Shown here one piece after another: positions 46,658 through 62,584 of a stretch of 64,000 nt of DNA (its first letter is position 1; the number at the start of each line of letters is the position of its first letter). This stretch comes from Latrodectus hesperus (taxonomy: Eukaryota > Arthropoda > Arachnida > Araneae > Theridiidae): assembly GCA_037975125.1 (NCBI GenBank), contig CM075860.1, forward strand, positions 45,791,673 through 45,855,672. Direction: 5' to 3'. A model generated the notes under the pieces. It saw only the letters and a program-made list of their open reading frames with translations, was not told the DNA's origin and ran no database searches. Both the position numbers and the translations under genes were made by a program.

Positions 46658-47806
46658 ATGATGGAGATTAAAGTTGTGAACTCTGCAGATGAATTTGATT
46701 TTCTTAAATTATGCTTATCAGCTGTTGGTATATTAGAGTGTAAATCAAAATCACTTAGAATATTTTCTATTGTGCTCTCTATTTTATACCATTTTAACTG
46801 CGTGGACTCGTTTGTTATGGGAATGGTTGCGTCATATTTATTTGGTACAGACATGAGACTCGTTGCATTTCAAAGCATAGCTTTTTCATTTGAAATTGCA
46901 GCTTGGTATACCTTGCGCACAAAAAGTAATGATATCGTATGCCTTATAAAAAATATTCAAAAAGTGAGAAAAAAGTACGAAAGAAATAACATTATCCGAA
47001 AATACTACAAAAATCCAATAATTGTATTTGCGCTGTTGTTTCCCTTTATGTTCATTGGAATCTTGATGATTACGATTACCGATGAATATGAAAATCAAAC
47101 TTTTCAATATTTCTTCTATGGTTATTCTGCGAAGAGCAAACTTATTAGACTTTCGGGTATTGCTCTGAAGTATTTGCTCCTATATGGCTTAAATATATTA
47201 CTATTTAGTTTTATGGTACTACTGTTCCTTACTTGTTGCATGAACACATCTGAGTCACTGAATAATTTTCATCTTGATATGCTATCGATGTCAAGCACAC
47301 AACTTTTGTTCAATCTCCAAGATCAATTCGTTGATCGATACATAGCAATGCATGACATTTTGAAGGAAATTCAAAGAATATTTTCTCACAGCTCCTACTA
47401 TTTGTGTCTCTCTTGCGCATGCTCCATATTTGCTTTGTTTTACACGTTGTTGAACGAAACTGAATACATTCTTTCTTCTGCAACCACTGTTATTGAAAAC
47501 TTTATTTATATATTGTGCTATACACTATCATTATATGCAATATTTTACTGCGCTGGGGAGATACCAATCCGTATTCAAAATATTAAGGACAAGTATTATA
47601 ATGTTTATTTACATCACAACTCTAATTTTAAACGACCTTCAAGCAAACAAATTAAATCTATTTTTAAAGAGATGATGGATATGCCGGAATTTATTTTATC
47701 CGGAAATGACGTTTTATTTTACAAAAAATCGAATTTTTTCTCATTCTTGGGGACTATCATCACTTTTGCACTCATCGTATCTACAATTGATCGTCAAAAG
47801 AAATAG
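46658..47806 (+). CDS. Gustatory-receptor-like 7TM protein
   Basis: 382 residues in a single open frame, a normal length for arthropod gustatory receptors (ligand-gated cation channels of chemosensory neurons with an intracellular N-terminus). Hydrophobic segments lie at about 33-60, 68-87, 121-140, 166-193, 247-266, 280-300 and 361-377, giving seven transmembrane helices. The conserved C-terminal part is present: SLYAIFYCAGEI in TM6, the following loop with EFILSG, and the last helix GTIITFALIVSTI, corresponding to the family's TYhhhhhQF region without the QF. ATGATG at 46658 is the first in-frame start, after a stop in the preceding AT-rich DNA. No intron interrupts it. The closest relative in the window is the pseudogene at 24325-25325. 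The ligand is unknown. The family call rests on topology and these motifs. Confidence 0.8.
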   Translation: MMEIKVVNSADEFDFLKLCLSAVGILECKSKSLRIFSIVLSILYHFNCVDSFVMGMVASYLFGTDMRLVAFQSIAFSFEIAAWYTLRTKSNDIVCLIKNIQKVRKKYERNNIIRKYYKNPIIVFALLFPFMFIGILMITITDEYENQTFQYFFYGYSAKSKLIRLSGIALKYLLLYGLNILLFSFMVLLFLTCCMNTSESLNNFHLDMLSMSSTQLLFNLQDQFVDRYIAMHDILKEIQRIFSHSSYYLCLSCACSIFALFYTLLNETEYILSSATTVIENFIYILCYTLSLYAIFYCAGEIPIRIQNIKDKYYNVYLHHNSNFKRPSSKQIKSIFKEMMDMPEFILSGNDVLFYKKSNFFSFLGTIITFALIVSTIDRQKK

Positions 47807-48068
47807 TTTGTTGAGTATAAACATGTAAATTTGTTTTATTTAATTTTGTTTCTGATCCAACCTGCGGTATCATTGCTAAACCAGATCTACGAGACCCTCA
47901 ATCCTCAGATAATCAAGAAACGGCAGAGGATTGGCAAGAAAATCCTCCTTAATAAATACCAGACTCAAAAGAAGGTGTTGGAAGCTTGTTTAGTGGATAC
48001 CGCATTTATAACAGTTAAAATAAAGTCTACGAATGTCCTCAAATTTAAAGACAATATCTAAGTGGTGA

Positions 48069-48105
48069 AGGTTTTGAAGTGATCATCTAGACCACTTCAA
48101 AACCT
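48069..48105. repeat. Perfect 13-bp hairpin
   Basis: aggttttgaagtg (48069-48081) and its exact reverse complement (48093-48105), loop 11 nt. Confidence 0.85.
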
Positions 48106-48253
48106 GGTTCAAAACATGGTTGTTCAAAACGTAATATGCTGTCTGGTAGACTCTAAAACCCTTACAAACAATGAAACTACCAGAACCAACACTGCAGTAC
48201 CAATCATGAGCAAATGGAATGATCTAGATAGCATTGACAGATCTTTTTCCTTT

Positions 48254-48302
48254 TCACCTACACTAAACTGAATTTTTATAGAATGCAATTTAGTGTAGGT
48301 GA
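48254..48302. repeat. Perfect 14-bp hairpin
   Basis: tcacctacactaaa (48254-48267) and its exact reverse complement (48289-48302), loop 21 nt. Confidence 0.85.
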
Positions 48303-48356
48303 GAGCAGAATCAATTGGTTAAGAACTAGCAGTGTCGCTTTTATCCAAGAAACCTA

Positions 48357-48390
48357 CCCTCTCATTTGAACGGATATTGTCATGAGAGGG
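48357..48390. repeat. Perfect 9-bp hairpin
   Basis: ccctctcat (48357-48365) and atgagaggg (48382-48390), loop 16 nt. Confidence 0.7.
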
Positions 48391-49089
48391 GATCCATTGC
48401 AAATGTATGCAGTGGGTTCGAGAAAGTGTAACGAGCAGACTAAGAATGCAAATCCCAACCATAATTCCAACATTTGATCACGCATCCAACTACCAGATAA
48501 TGCGTTGAATGTTCATGAAAATTCAGGTATAAAAAAATGAAGCCTCATTCCTGATAATAATCTAACCCACCTCAATATCTAGTAGATCAGATAGAAAAAC
48601 TTAGCAATGTGGTCAGAATTTGTAAAATAAATTTTTCCTCCAGATCACCAGAATAATAGATGAGGACACCAATACTCACATGATGATACACAATATTGTT
48701 GTCATCTGTATAAAGAATTACGGAATCATCAGGGGTGCTGCCAATATTCTACAAGCCCAATTATTTTAAGTAATATAGGGTGTGAGAGTTTTCTTTTACA
48801 GAGGGCAAGAGTTGAGGGGAAAGAATACACCAGCAAGGTTACAAAAAGAGACTTAATAAAGTGAGGTCTAACAGTGTTTGCCAAAAAATCTGTAAATAGA
48901 GAATGGAAAAGAGATATATCTTTTTAGTCTTTGATTATTTTATCAGAATTTAAGGTAATTTGTAGTCCAGTGATGTGCACCATAACTGATAAACTTATTA
49001 CAATATTTTCCTAAAGGCAGTTCTCTACGCATGGTTGAAGGTCAGATAATAAAACAACGATCTTCTTAGGACAAATATTGTGCAGGCAA

Positions 49090-49135
49090 GGGAAGAGTTA
49101 AATTAATCCTGGAAGCACTTAATTTAACTCTTCCC
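49090..49135. repeat. Perfect 17-bp hairpin
   Basis: gggaagagttaaattaa (49090-49106) and its exact reverse complement (49119-49135), loop 12 nt. Confidence 0.88.
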
Positions 49136-49540
49136 AACTACTCAAGATTCGTGATAGAAGCGTGGGAAAGAAATCTAACATCCATATTCTAAGATGACTT
49201 TAACCAAAGTGATGAAAGCACATTTCTGAGTGTAGCAGCGTCAGATACCCAATTACATCCTAATAAATGAACGACGGAAGATACAGTTTGATTTAGAGAA
49301 GTCATAAAACTCATGGTAAAGGGTAAGGGTCACCGCCTCTGCTCCAAGGCTTTGCGCAGCAGACTAATTTAGCACCGTTATTTGTTAATGTTATGTGGGA
49401 AGAATGGATTGGCCTTCACAACTAGGGTTGTCTTACCAAGAGTTAAAATGTCCTGACGTACTTCACCCACACCTTCCATGAACTCACCCTCGACAAGATT
49501 AGGCTACGTATAGGACTCGAGGCATACTATTGAGAGGAAA

Positions 49541-52500
49541 GGGAAATTTATAATTTATTTAAATCGTAAGCTGAAGTGATATTTTCCTATTATATGCATT
49601 TAAAAAATTAATGGCTTTCAGATAATTCCTTTAGTTTTGCAATGCACTTCGTAAGATAGTTTAGAATGATATAGCACATTGTTTAAATATTTCACGAAAA
49701 GATAATATTTATTTTATTATTGAATAATTTTTCATATAGTAAATTTTTAAAATTAAGTTTATTTTTCTGTTAATTTAAAAAGTTGATTATATAAACAGAA
49801 ATAACGTCAAATATCCATACAATTTATTACAATAACACTCAAAATGATATTTGTTTCGTTGATAAGTTTTTCTTTTCTTAAAGAATATGCATGTGAACTC
49901 AATGTGTTTCATATTTATCTCGTCACAAATATTTTTCTCAAAAAAGTCCATATTTCCGATTTTTGGCTGGTTAATTTTCGTATGATAAATCGGTTTTTAG
50001 CGATTTGTTCAAAATCGGTCCCTTAATGATTCCGCATTTTTTCCATAGATTTCTCATATGCAATTCTCATTATTATTTGAAAGTAATTCAAATGATATAA
50101 AGATGAAATGCATAATAGTATTCCTAAATATGAAATGCATAATAGTTGCCTATCTTGAAATACAAAGGAATTATGTCTTTAACTCATTTTAAATTACTCT
50201 AATTTCTTATATATATTATAGTCGTTCAATCAAAATTAAATTTAGAATCATTGAAAAAAATTCAACCAATTTTTTTCCTTCAAATTTCTATTGGGATGAT
50301 AACAATCATTTTAATATTTTGAATATTATCTGATATAGAAAACATAAAAGACAATACCATATTTTTGCAAGAAAAATTGGGGAAAATTGAGAAAACGTTA
50401 GTGAATAATTTAAAATTTTAAATAAAATGGGGAATTCATCATCCTATTTATAAAATTCTATTCTAAGTTTCAGTTTAACTACTAACCTAAGTGTCATTAA
50501 AAATGTGTTAAATTTTTATTTATTAACAATTCCACTGATAAATGTAAAAATTAATTTAAAACCATAAAAAAATTAAATGTATTTAGAAAATATTAAAAGA
50601 CAAGAAAAATAAAAAAGTATAAGAAACCAAATTTTATTTCTAAAATTTTTTTAAGATAAATATCTTTCTATTGTTCAATTTTTTTGGAGAATCTTTATAA
50701 TATAACTTAAAATTTTGAAATGAAAACAAAATCATCACCATTTTCCTACTATATATAGGAAAACTGAGTTGATTTTCTGGTTACATATTATTAAACTTTT
50801 AAGCACATTTCTCTTTCTTTCATTTTGTGAAAGATAGTTGAAAAATGCTGGCCAGAGAGACACGCAGTTTCATATATTTTTAAATATTCTCTACTTCTCA
50901 TCGGAAGACTTCCTAGATCTGAAAAGAATTTTTGGAAAAGGAATGAAAATAATTCTCGTTAGAGCATGAAAGAAATATTTACCTGATTCATTAGAATAAC
51001 ACACTTTTAATGTTTTTAAAAACTGGCGAATATATCTGGACTTAATTTCGGATAGGTTACTTGAGAAACATTTTATGATAAAATTCCTTGAGTGATGCTT
51101 TATAAATTTTCAGAAAAGCATTCATGCAAACTTTGAAAATGCAAATACATTAGAAAAAAATTGTGTTTAAAAAAAACTGAGCAAGCTTTCAAATACTTTG
51201 AAATTTGATCGAAAATTATGTTTGAAATGACATACATTTAATAGCTTTTTACATTATGTAGATTCAACTGATAGACAATTAGAAATGTTTTTGACTAAAA
51301 TGTGAAGATTGAGCAATGCTTTTGTTAAAAGTTTTAAGAGTTAAATATCAGATTAAAAATATAAGAACTTATGCATTCTTTTGATTTATGACCCATATGA
51401 GGTATTCATCCTTCTCTGAGTGAATGCAGTTAAAGATCTTTACTGATTCTAACCTATTCAGTATATTTCAATTGTAATTAGAAAAACTATAGATATTAAA
51501 AATAATTCAAAAGCAATTTTAATGAAATGAAAATATTTATTAAATAACTGTAAAAAATAAATATTGATTTAAAATGTTTTGAAATTTAAATTAAAATTTA
51601 ATAAAAATGGTGTTAAATTGAAGTGACATTTTTTCCTTAGAAACTCATTCGATTCTCAAAAAGAAAAACACATAATTTATATAACTATACATCCCAGAAG
51701 TCAATTTTATATTTGAGTACTCTTTAGAAACTTAAAAAAAAACCTATGTAAACATATATTTGAGCAGATAAAATTATATTTAAGTACATTTTAATAATTT
51801 TTCATTGTGTTTTCAAAACGTTTAAGGACACATACCATAAAAATTGCGAAATGTTAAAGATAATATAACGGCCTTTTCTTGGTCTTGTTATATTTCGTTA
51901 CTATATAGATATAACTTAAGTGAAAATGAAATTTACCCACCATTCTCATTTTAACTATCATCCATAACTTAAGACTGTTGATGAAGACTGCACATACATT
52001 AACCAAATTCCTGCCATTGTTCAGTAGTATAATTATACCTTTAATAATTATTTTTCATGCAAAAATCTTTGTCATTTGCACTAATATAAAGGCATCAAAT
52101 ATGTATCAAATAATGTGTGAAATTTTATCGCTTTTTAAACATGCTTTCAAAAAATTAAAGTTCTCGAATACTTTTTCTACATTGATGTTTTACCAAAATA
52201 TCAACATTACTTTTTTACTCCTTATTTCAAACGAAATATTTTCCAACTAATAGCCATTAGAATGTTTGACATGCTGCTATGTTTCAATTAAAACAGTTAT
52301 TTAAATTTAAAGAAGCCGAAAGTAATACAAAATTAAAAATTTGTGTTTCTAGTATCGTTTTTAATTTATATCTATTTAATGAAAATGAGTTATTTGTAAC
52401 TTGAAGTATTTATAAAGGTTCAAAGTAATTTTTAAGCTTCTAGATAAAGTTTTCTTTTTCTTCAACTTTCGTATCGGAATATCTGGCAAGGAAGCAAATA

Positions 52501-55500
52501 TTCCATTCATTATCATTGTCCATTTATTCGTGATTGCGATTTTTTCTTGGAATTTTTTCGTTAAATTATCTTATTGTTGTTTTTGTTGTTATTTGGTTTT
52601 TTTAAGTCATTCTTTATTTAAAATACAAGAAAATCTACTGAAAATAACTTTAATAAGCACAGATGTTATATAATAATTTCAGTGCATTTTTGAATCAGCA
52701 ACGATATTTAAAATATGACCAAGGTAACGCAATTGTTATCATATAGTTTCTTTCTAGATAAAAAAAATGCTTAATAATATGAAACATAAAGAAATTATAA
52801 AATAATAAGATTTTTTAAAAAAGAAAATTTACTGGAATTATCACACAAGAATTTTAATCGAAATGCATAGTTAATATAATTTTTTCAATTTTCAAGTAAT
52901 GACATATGAACTAGGGTTACCAAAATAAAATATTCAGCATCCTTGTATTCATGATGTAATAAAAAACAAAATTTACAGAAAAATAACAAAATCCACCAAA
53001 AAATCAAAAACTTCGAAAATGCGGCAAAATGGTTATACTGCATTTGTGCCTTTAAAACACAGCTTTACTGCAATCTCTTTTCATCTATGAAAAAGAAAAT
53101 TCCTTCTAATGAAACTAAAGGTGTTTCATGTAAATTAGGGGAAATTTTGACTCTTCTATTCACTGAAAATAAAAATAATTAACAAGATTATGTTTTTACT
53201 ATAAAATATTCAAGTTAAAAGCATTGCTTAAAATTTTGGTTTAAATTTTAAAAAAGTGTAAAATTAATTATTTTTTTATAAATATATTTATATTATTTCT
53301 TTTAATTTAAAGTCATGATTTTAACTTGAATATTTTATAATAAAAAAATACCATCAAAACAACCCTCTCTAAATGAATTTTTGAGATATTTTTCTGCTCG
53401 CAAAACATTATTGATAAAAATGTTATTGTTTAATCTCATTTAAGTTTGGTGTGTATATTTTTAAACATAGTGATAGGGAACGAATTTGCTCATCTTGATG
53501 CCATCCTATTTACGTACTTTAGGATCTTTCTAAATAATCACTAAAGTTGTCTTAACTTTCTCTGAAATCATTGTTAAATATAGACATTTCATAGCTAAAC
53601 ATCAAATTTTGGCATACTACATATGCTATTACTAAAATTATTCATTCTGGTACGTAAAACATTTACATAATTGGAAACTATTCATTAAACTTTGCTTATG
53701 ATAGTTTGTTAAAAAATGATATTTTTACAATTGTTTGTATTAAATTACGACAAATTGGGATACACATATTAAAATTAAATTTGATTGGGCATTTTTAGTA
53801 GTTTTAACCTATAATATAATGTTTAATAAATGTAAAAACATTTTAAATTCAGTTTTAAGTGTTTTTGTGTCAGAAGATATGTAGGTACATAAAGTGAAGA
53901 AAAATCGCAAGCTATTATTAGACTTTTAGAATTCAAGACAGTGATCATACACAGGTCTTTGCTACATCAGATGAGCTTAACAAAGGGTGTAAATAGTACA
54001 TTTACCTTCAAATCAAGCATGTTCAATGTTTATATTATTTATAAATCTAGGAAATCCTCTTAAATCCTGTGTTATTTTTAGTTTTGAGGCATCTACCAGT
54101 ATCAGTATTGCCGCTCATGGTTATAATAAAAGATATTTATTCCCACTACCTGGTCTAAGTGAAGGTATCGATATATTTAAGATGTACCTTCATCGTAATT
54201 TATGTTTCACGCCAACAAATCTTGGAAATTATAAAATTTGCTTTACTTTGAAAATTAAATGGATTTTACTGGTAGAAAATTAAGAATTGTTGAAATATTA
54301 AAAGAATACCATTAAAATATAGTCGAAATATAATATGTATAAAATATTGAAGGAAGATTTGAAGCATTTTATAATACCTATGATAAAGAGTAGGAGAGAT
54401 TTATATCATATTATAATTATTAGAGCCAATGTATCTTTTTGAATTTTTAGGAAATGAATGCAAACTTTGAAACACATAAAACACAATCTTTTTCTTTTAA
54501 AATCAAATATATAATTTTATTTTTTAAAATTATTGTCTTCTCTATATCCATCATAAAAGCCACAAAATCCGGTATATTTCATACGGATCAAATGTCCAAA
54601 ATAGCTTATGTACAATTTTTGATAAACTAGGAGCATATCTTTTTAAAGATAAACAATCACACATTGTTTGCAATTTAGAACTAAAAGTTAATTTGAACAC
54701 TGTTACACATAAGATATGCATCACAAGCACTAATTTATTCAAGTAGAGAAAAACTAATTTTTTGTTTACATAAATATTACATTTACAAACCTTAATAATA
54801 AGATCTTAAATAAACATTTTTATTATTTAAACCAAATATGTATTTTTCAGGAATTCTATAATAAGATCACTGTTGTTATTATTAAATCACATTACTGATA
54901 CATTTAACATTAATTCACATACATAGGAATTATTTTAGTTATTTTCAAAACATTTTTAGCATTGAAGGAGTTTGCTTACAAATTGTAAGAACGAAGACAT
55001 AGTAAAATTTAATAATTATTTTTTCATCTGACTGAAAGTATTTCCGGCCTAACTTGGGCTTCTCCACCATATTCGTTTAATTCATCATCAAAAAATTAAA
55101 CATGTCGATGAACATTAACATCATCGAGTCATCTAAGCATGTTATTCTTGGTAAAAGTGTTACTGGATATTACTCCCATATCAGCATGTCAAATATGGAA
55201 CATGATTGGTTATTCATAATTTATGTAACACCATGTTGTCAGTCCTGCATTTATCAATATTTTAGCATATTTTAAAACTTGCTTTCAAGGATTGAATTAA
55301 AAAAATCTACTTGACAACAAGTGTGCTTAATACTCAAGATGGTTGACATATTCATAAGGCTGTTAACGCAGACCAACTATTAAAATGTTTGAAAGTAGTA
55401 TATATCTCTCGTCAAACATATTTGGCTATTGACATATCTCCAGATTTCATTTAAAACATGTTGATTTGGTGTGTAATGTCTACCATCATCAGCATTTGAA

Positions 55501-57639
55501 GTCATGACAGAACAGAGTTCTGTATGGTTGTATTAAGCGAATATTTTTGTATTAAAAATTGTAATTTATATTACTTATATCAAATAAGTAAAAATGACAG
55601 CATGGCAAAACTGAATACTACTGATAATTAAAACAAACTATTTACCATTCATAGTATTTACATTCTGTTTCCTCATCATGAAATGCGAGATGTAGTTCAA
55701 TTTTAAGAATATGAAACAGTTGCTTAATAAATAAAATTATGCATTTAATAATATTATTTTCGAAGATTAAACGATTCGCAAATATTTTAAATGGTTATTT
55801 GACTAAATACATGTAAGTTCTTTGATCAAAATGTGTTGAAAATTAAGTTTAACCTATACATTGAAGTGTAAGTAAAATTGGTACAGTGGTATCAGATTTA
55901 CTTGCACTTCAACGTAATGTAATGCTATTCAAATAATAGAAAGACGTATTCAAATAATTAGAAAATGAGTGTTGTAGACAGCACCTATATAAAATAAAAG
56001 TATACTAAAATGGCAACAAAAGAACAGGACGAAATATAAGCTGTCTGAGATAGCATGTAAGTAGCCTGAATTAATATATATCTGAGATAGATAAGATAGC
56101 ATAAAAGCTGTTTGAGATAGAAAGAGCAGGATAAAAGAAATTCTGTCTGACAACGCCTATATGAAATACAAACTATCTGAAATAGCTGATAGATCGATTA
56201 TTGCTACAAAAAGGCAGGATGGAGAAAATTAATTGATAATTTTGAGAACTTACTATAGTTCTACCAATAACTTAATGATCTGGACGACGTGTTCCAGGCC
56301 ATTAGAATACGGCTTCTTTGTCTTGCGTCATACATCTAATATTTTATAATTGTAAACATTTTTGCTAATATTTTTACAAATCTGTCTTTTATATTAAAAT
56401 ATGTATTTCTTATTTAGATATAAAAATTTATAGCTGAACATTTGTAGGAGTTTCTTAACTCTATTACTTTCAGAGCATGTATTATAATAATTTTAGCATT
56501 ACTACGTAGTCACTTACTTTTAGAAAAATAATGAGTTTCATGCATAAGGGGGAATTAATGAAAGAAAAGCATGGAAAAACATAGTACGAAAGTTAAATAT
56601 TGTAAGTTTACGGTTTAAGAAATTTTGAAGTATTGAAAGAGCTTATATTGTTTTGAATTTTTCTCATTATAAATTTTAATGTCAAAAATAAATACATTTT
56701 TAAATGAAATTGGTAAATAATTAGTTACGTATATAATCTATAGAATCTTTCTATATATTATTAAAAAAATCGCATTTAAATTTGATTTATTTGCGGTTTA
56801 AGTAAATGTTAATCATTCAAATTGGATTCCGATTTAAGAAATAATGAAATAATTAATGCAATGAAGAATACAGCATATATAATATATAGAACAATTATTA
56901 TCCATTCAGCCAATTATTATTTAGATTGGAAAAGACGTTTTTTAATTAAATTGATAAGATAAATCGCATTCGATCATGAGTTCAAATGATATTTATTCTA
57001 AATGTATATGTTTAAAATTTCTCTCTACCTCACGCGCGAGTTCGTAGAAAAATTTAATTAAAAAATGATATATATTCACTTAAATTTCAGAATTTTTAAA
57101 TCTTGCATCAATAACTTTTTATAAAGGTAATAATGTATAACTCATAAAAATAAAAGATACCCTAGTTTTTTCAATTATAGTTTAGAATTCAAAAGTTTTT
57201 TTTTCTCTTTCCTAAATATTATATTGAATGAAAGGACATTTTTACACAATTTTCTTTATTTATTGAAAATTAATTTGCCTAGGAGAAACTATGAAGTTGA
57301 TATTTAATAAATAATCTAATGAATTTAGAAATATATTCGTTATAATACACAAAGCTTCTCTAAACTATTTTCATTATTTTTCAATTCTTTTTGTACATTT
57401 GAGCCCATGTAATATAGTTCGCATTATTCCATCCATTAAACATAAATTGTTAACCGATAGAAATGCATCATAAAGAAATACCAACGATAAGACTACAGAG
57501 TTTATTAAAGAGATAACACGCTATACAAAGATCAAAAATTGAAACTATATCCTCTTGTGGGGATGATGAAAAAATCAATAATTAGTATAAAACTATTGTT
57601 AATTATTTCTGTTAAAATAAACCTTCACATAGAATCAAA
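49541..57639. other. AT-rich intergenic DNA
   Basis: About 8 kb with no recognised gene or repeat family. Open frames at 51978-52250 and 54026-54283 are hydrophobic or short and lack motifs. 55975-56225 contains two diverged direct copies of a ~170-bp unit, listed separately. Confidence 0.5.
55978..56235. repeat. Diverged ~170-bp direct repeat with (tctgagata)-type words
   Basis: gacagcacctatataaaata (from 55978) and gacaacgcctatatgaaata (from 56149) begin two similar stretches. Each continues to a caacaaaagaacaggac / tacaaaaaggcaggat word. Short ctgagatag words recur four to five times in between. Low-complexity origin is likely. Confidence 0.5.
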
Positions 57640-58240
57640 AAGACTGGTTCTTTCCTTAGGGTATAGCAGCCCATCAGACTTTAACATACTGACAAAACTA
57701 ATCTGGCGTGCCTGGTGTATCCTGGGTCAATTATGCAAGCATGGAAAACACGTTTTATTCGCTGGTGATACATCGGGAGAACAAGCAGGCCCAGAGAGCA
57801 ATTCACTCTGATGGATAAAAACACTTTTATCATTTGTATACCCTGTATGGTCAGGCATTGTCCCATTGGAATATGGTTAATGTCAAGTTCTGAAGTTATG
57901 GGAGGTCCACTGCTCCAACATCTTAAAGAAGTATCATTTCTGTAAGATGTTGGTTGTTCAGTGTACTGGCATTGTATACAAAAGGGATGCTGAAGTGATA
58001 TTCAAATCCACCCCAATCCATGATTCAGATTTAACACCAGTGTTATGATGCAGCAGTCTTTCCCCATGGTGCCTACGGACTAGAATCCGTCCATCGTGGT
58101 GCTGCAAGCTAAGGTGTATTTCGTCGGTGAAAACAATACCATTCCATTATCTATGTCCGTCTTAATCGCATCATTGGAAGTAAAGTTTTGACATCAATGG
58201 TTCTGAGTAAAGGAATAATGAAGTAATGACTGCCTTGTGG
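57640..58240 (-). pseudogene. Tc1-like transposase pseudogene, second relic
   Basis: The minus strand contains the Tc1-type words WNGIVFTDE (first catalytic Asp), LSLQHHDGRI and HHGERLL near 58060-58150. After a highly eroded middle with several stops, SELLSGPACSPDVSPA (position of the PACSPDLSPIEN motif) appears near 57770-57830. It resembles the relic at 33340-33945 but is more decayed and carries a different set of lesions. No terminal inverted repeats were identified. Confidence 0.7.
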
Positions 58241-60433
<2,193 letters not shown>

Positions 60434-60712
60434 GTTGTTGTTGGTGTCTTGTGCCAGTTAGACTGGCATTATAGGTGGCGCTGCTCCACTTTTCAATCTG
60501 AAAAATATATAGGGGTTGAGAACGAATTCCTCAGCACACACAAGCCACATGTACCCGTTTATAGTATAGGCAACCACTCAAGTCTATTCATACAAGGAAA
60601 GGACAAAGATAGGACAGACAGAGAGAAAAAGTACAACCATGCCCGAAACCGCATTCAAACACAGGATCTCCTTACCGTCAGTCAGGCACACTGATCACGA
60701 GACAGGATTGGC
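60434..60712 (-). mobile_element. tRNA-derived SINE (minus strand)
   Basis: On the minus strand the element starts with a tRNA-like head near 60712 (gtgatcagtgtgcctgac as A-box region, gtgtttgaatgc as B box near 60650-60662). It continues through a body with cgggcatggttgtac and ends in gacaccaacaacaacaac at 60434. Head, body and AAC-repeat tail are in SINE order. A target duplication was not resolved. The minus-strand tail is similar to that of the fragment at 15742. Confidence 0.7.
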
Positions 60713-61461
<749 letters not shown>

Positions 61462-61814
61462 TTTAAATTATAACTTTGAATAAATTTCAAAGAATTTTTG
61501 CAATTTCTATAAGTCAGATTACTCTTAGACGTTCTGAAATCAAATCTAAAATTTAAAGAGAGTAATTTTTACTACATCTATTTGATATTATCATTTTTCT
61601 ATCACTTGTAATTTACAGTAATATGATAAAAATGATTAACAATATTAGAGTGAGTATAAAGATAAAATATTCTATTCTGCGCTGCCCAATATCATCAGAA
61701 TTTATTTTACTACGCATGCGCGTATTTATTTAAAAATATTTTATTTTACCGAACAAGAAACTAAAATCTTTATTGATACTTAAAAAAATAGGAACTCTCA
61801 CTAACTGCAAGTCA

Positions 61815-61891
61815 CGAGCCAGCCAAGATTCAAACCTTGAATTTCTTAATACATACGAAGTTATGAGCATTATCCGTTGCACCACTGGTCC
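61815..61891 (-). pseudogene. tRNA-Arg pseudogene, leftmost array copy
   Basis: Aligns with the intact array tRNAs from end to end (cgagccagccaagattcaaa at its 3' part), with many substitutions and about 4 extra nt in the anticodon-arm region. The anticodon stem is destroyed. Confidence 0.7.
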
Positions 61892-62042
61892 GGGGGGTTC
61901 CTGCACATAATAGAACATCAGGCGTGATTAACAATTTTCTTTGATGCCCTAAATAGATTCTAATTTGAACGAAAAAGAAACTAAAATCTTTATTAATTAT
62001 ACAAAAGGAAAAATAATAATGATTTGCCTAGATTACAAGCTA

Positions 62043-62115
62043 TCAGCAATCTAGAACTTGAACACGGAAACTCATAACCAGTTGTCAGGCACTTTATCCG
62101 CTGCATCACTGGCCC
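62043..62115 (-). pseudogene. tRNA-Arg pseudogene, second array copy
   Basis: 73 nt, colinear with the intact copies, but acceptor, T-arm and anticodon arm all carry mismatches. The 5' end (complement of atcactggccc) is best preserved. Confidence 0.7.
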
Positions 62116-62366
62116 GTGCGAACGCTGTATATAATGCAATATCTGACTTTCTTCAAGAAAATTTTAACTTACCAATTTATTTGTTTGATTCATTAAATTT
62201 ACACAGCTAGTAGAATGGTAATTTTTACAATAATGCTATTAAAGATCATCAAAAGTTTATTATAATGTTTTTCTTTAAAAAGATTCTTATTTTAACGAAC
62301 AAGAAACAAAAATCTTTATTGATTCTAAGAAAATGAACTGTAACTACTTGCATTGATTACAAGTTA

Positions 62367-62436
62367 TGAGCTTCCCAGGATTAGAACCTGGAAACTCCTG
62401 ATCAGTCAGGCGCGATGTCCATTGTGCCAATAGCCC
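62367..62436 (-). pseudogene. tRNA-Arg pseudogene with shortened anticodon loop
   Basis: 70 nt. The T-arm is nearly intact, but three nucleotides are missing from the anticodon loop, and the D-arm and acceptor carry changes. It cannot present a TCG anticodon. Confidence 0.75.
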
Positions 62437-62452
62437 GTGCCGATGCGACATA

Positions 62453-62552
62453 NNNNNNNNNNNNNNNNNNNNNNNNNNNNNNNNNNNNNNNNNNNNNNNN
62501 NNNNNNNNNNNNNNNNNNNNNNNNNNNNNNNNNNNNNNNNNNNNNNNNNNNN
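62453..62552. other. Assembly gap (100 N)
   Basis: Exactly 100 N, the usual placeholder for a gap of unknown size. It falls within the tandem array, where assembly is difficult. Confidence 0.98.
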
Positions 62553-62584
62553 GTCAGGCGCGTTATCCGTTGCGACACTGGCCC
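62553..62584 (-). tRNA. tRNA-Arg, partial (cut by the gap)
   Basis: Only the 5' part of the tRNA is visible: acceptor 5' strand, D-arm and the start of the anticodon stem. It has G10 changed to T relative to the intact copies, which removes the first D-stem pair. The remainder lies in the gap, so function cannot be judged. Confidence 0.65.

Larger units (their letters stand above)
47840..49540 (+). pseudogene. Decayed retroelement-like relic rich in hairpins
   Basis: Less AT-rich than its surroundings. 47831-48061 is an open frame of 76 codons with Lys/Gln-rich text (YETLNPQIIKKRQRIGKK, NKYQTQKKVLEACLVD). It looks like the N-terminal part of a LINE ORF1/gag-like protein of the kind common in arthropods. 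Near 48330-48360 the words SVAFIQETY resemble the start of a LINE endonuclease domain (usually ...IQE[PT]). No reverse transcriptase is legible. The remainder to 49540 is unreadable and contains four perfect hairpins, listed separately. The class is uncertain; it could also be a composite of smaller non-autonomous elements. Confidence 0.35.

Noticed and set aside
51978..52250. 90-codon plus-strand frame, considered as another receptor fragment
   Set aside because: Hydrophobic, but shares none of the conserved C-terminal words of the receptor at 46658.
55950..56153. 67-codon hydrophobic minus-strand frame
   Set aside because: It lies on a low-complexity direct repeat (tctgagata words), so the hydrophobicity is compositional.
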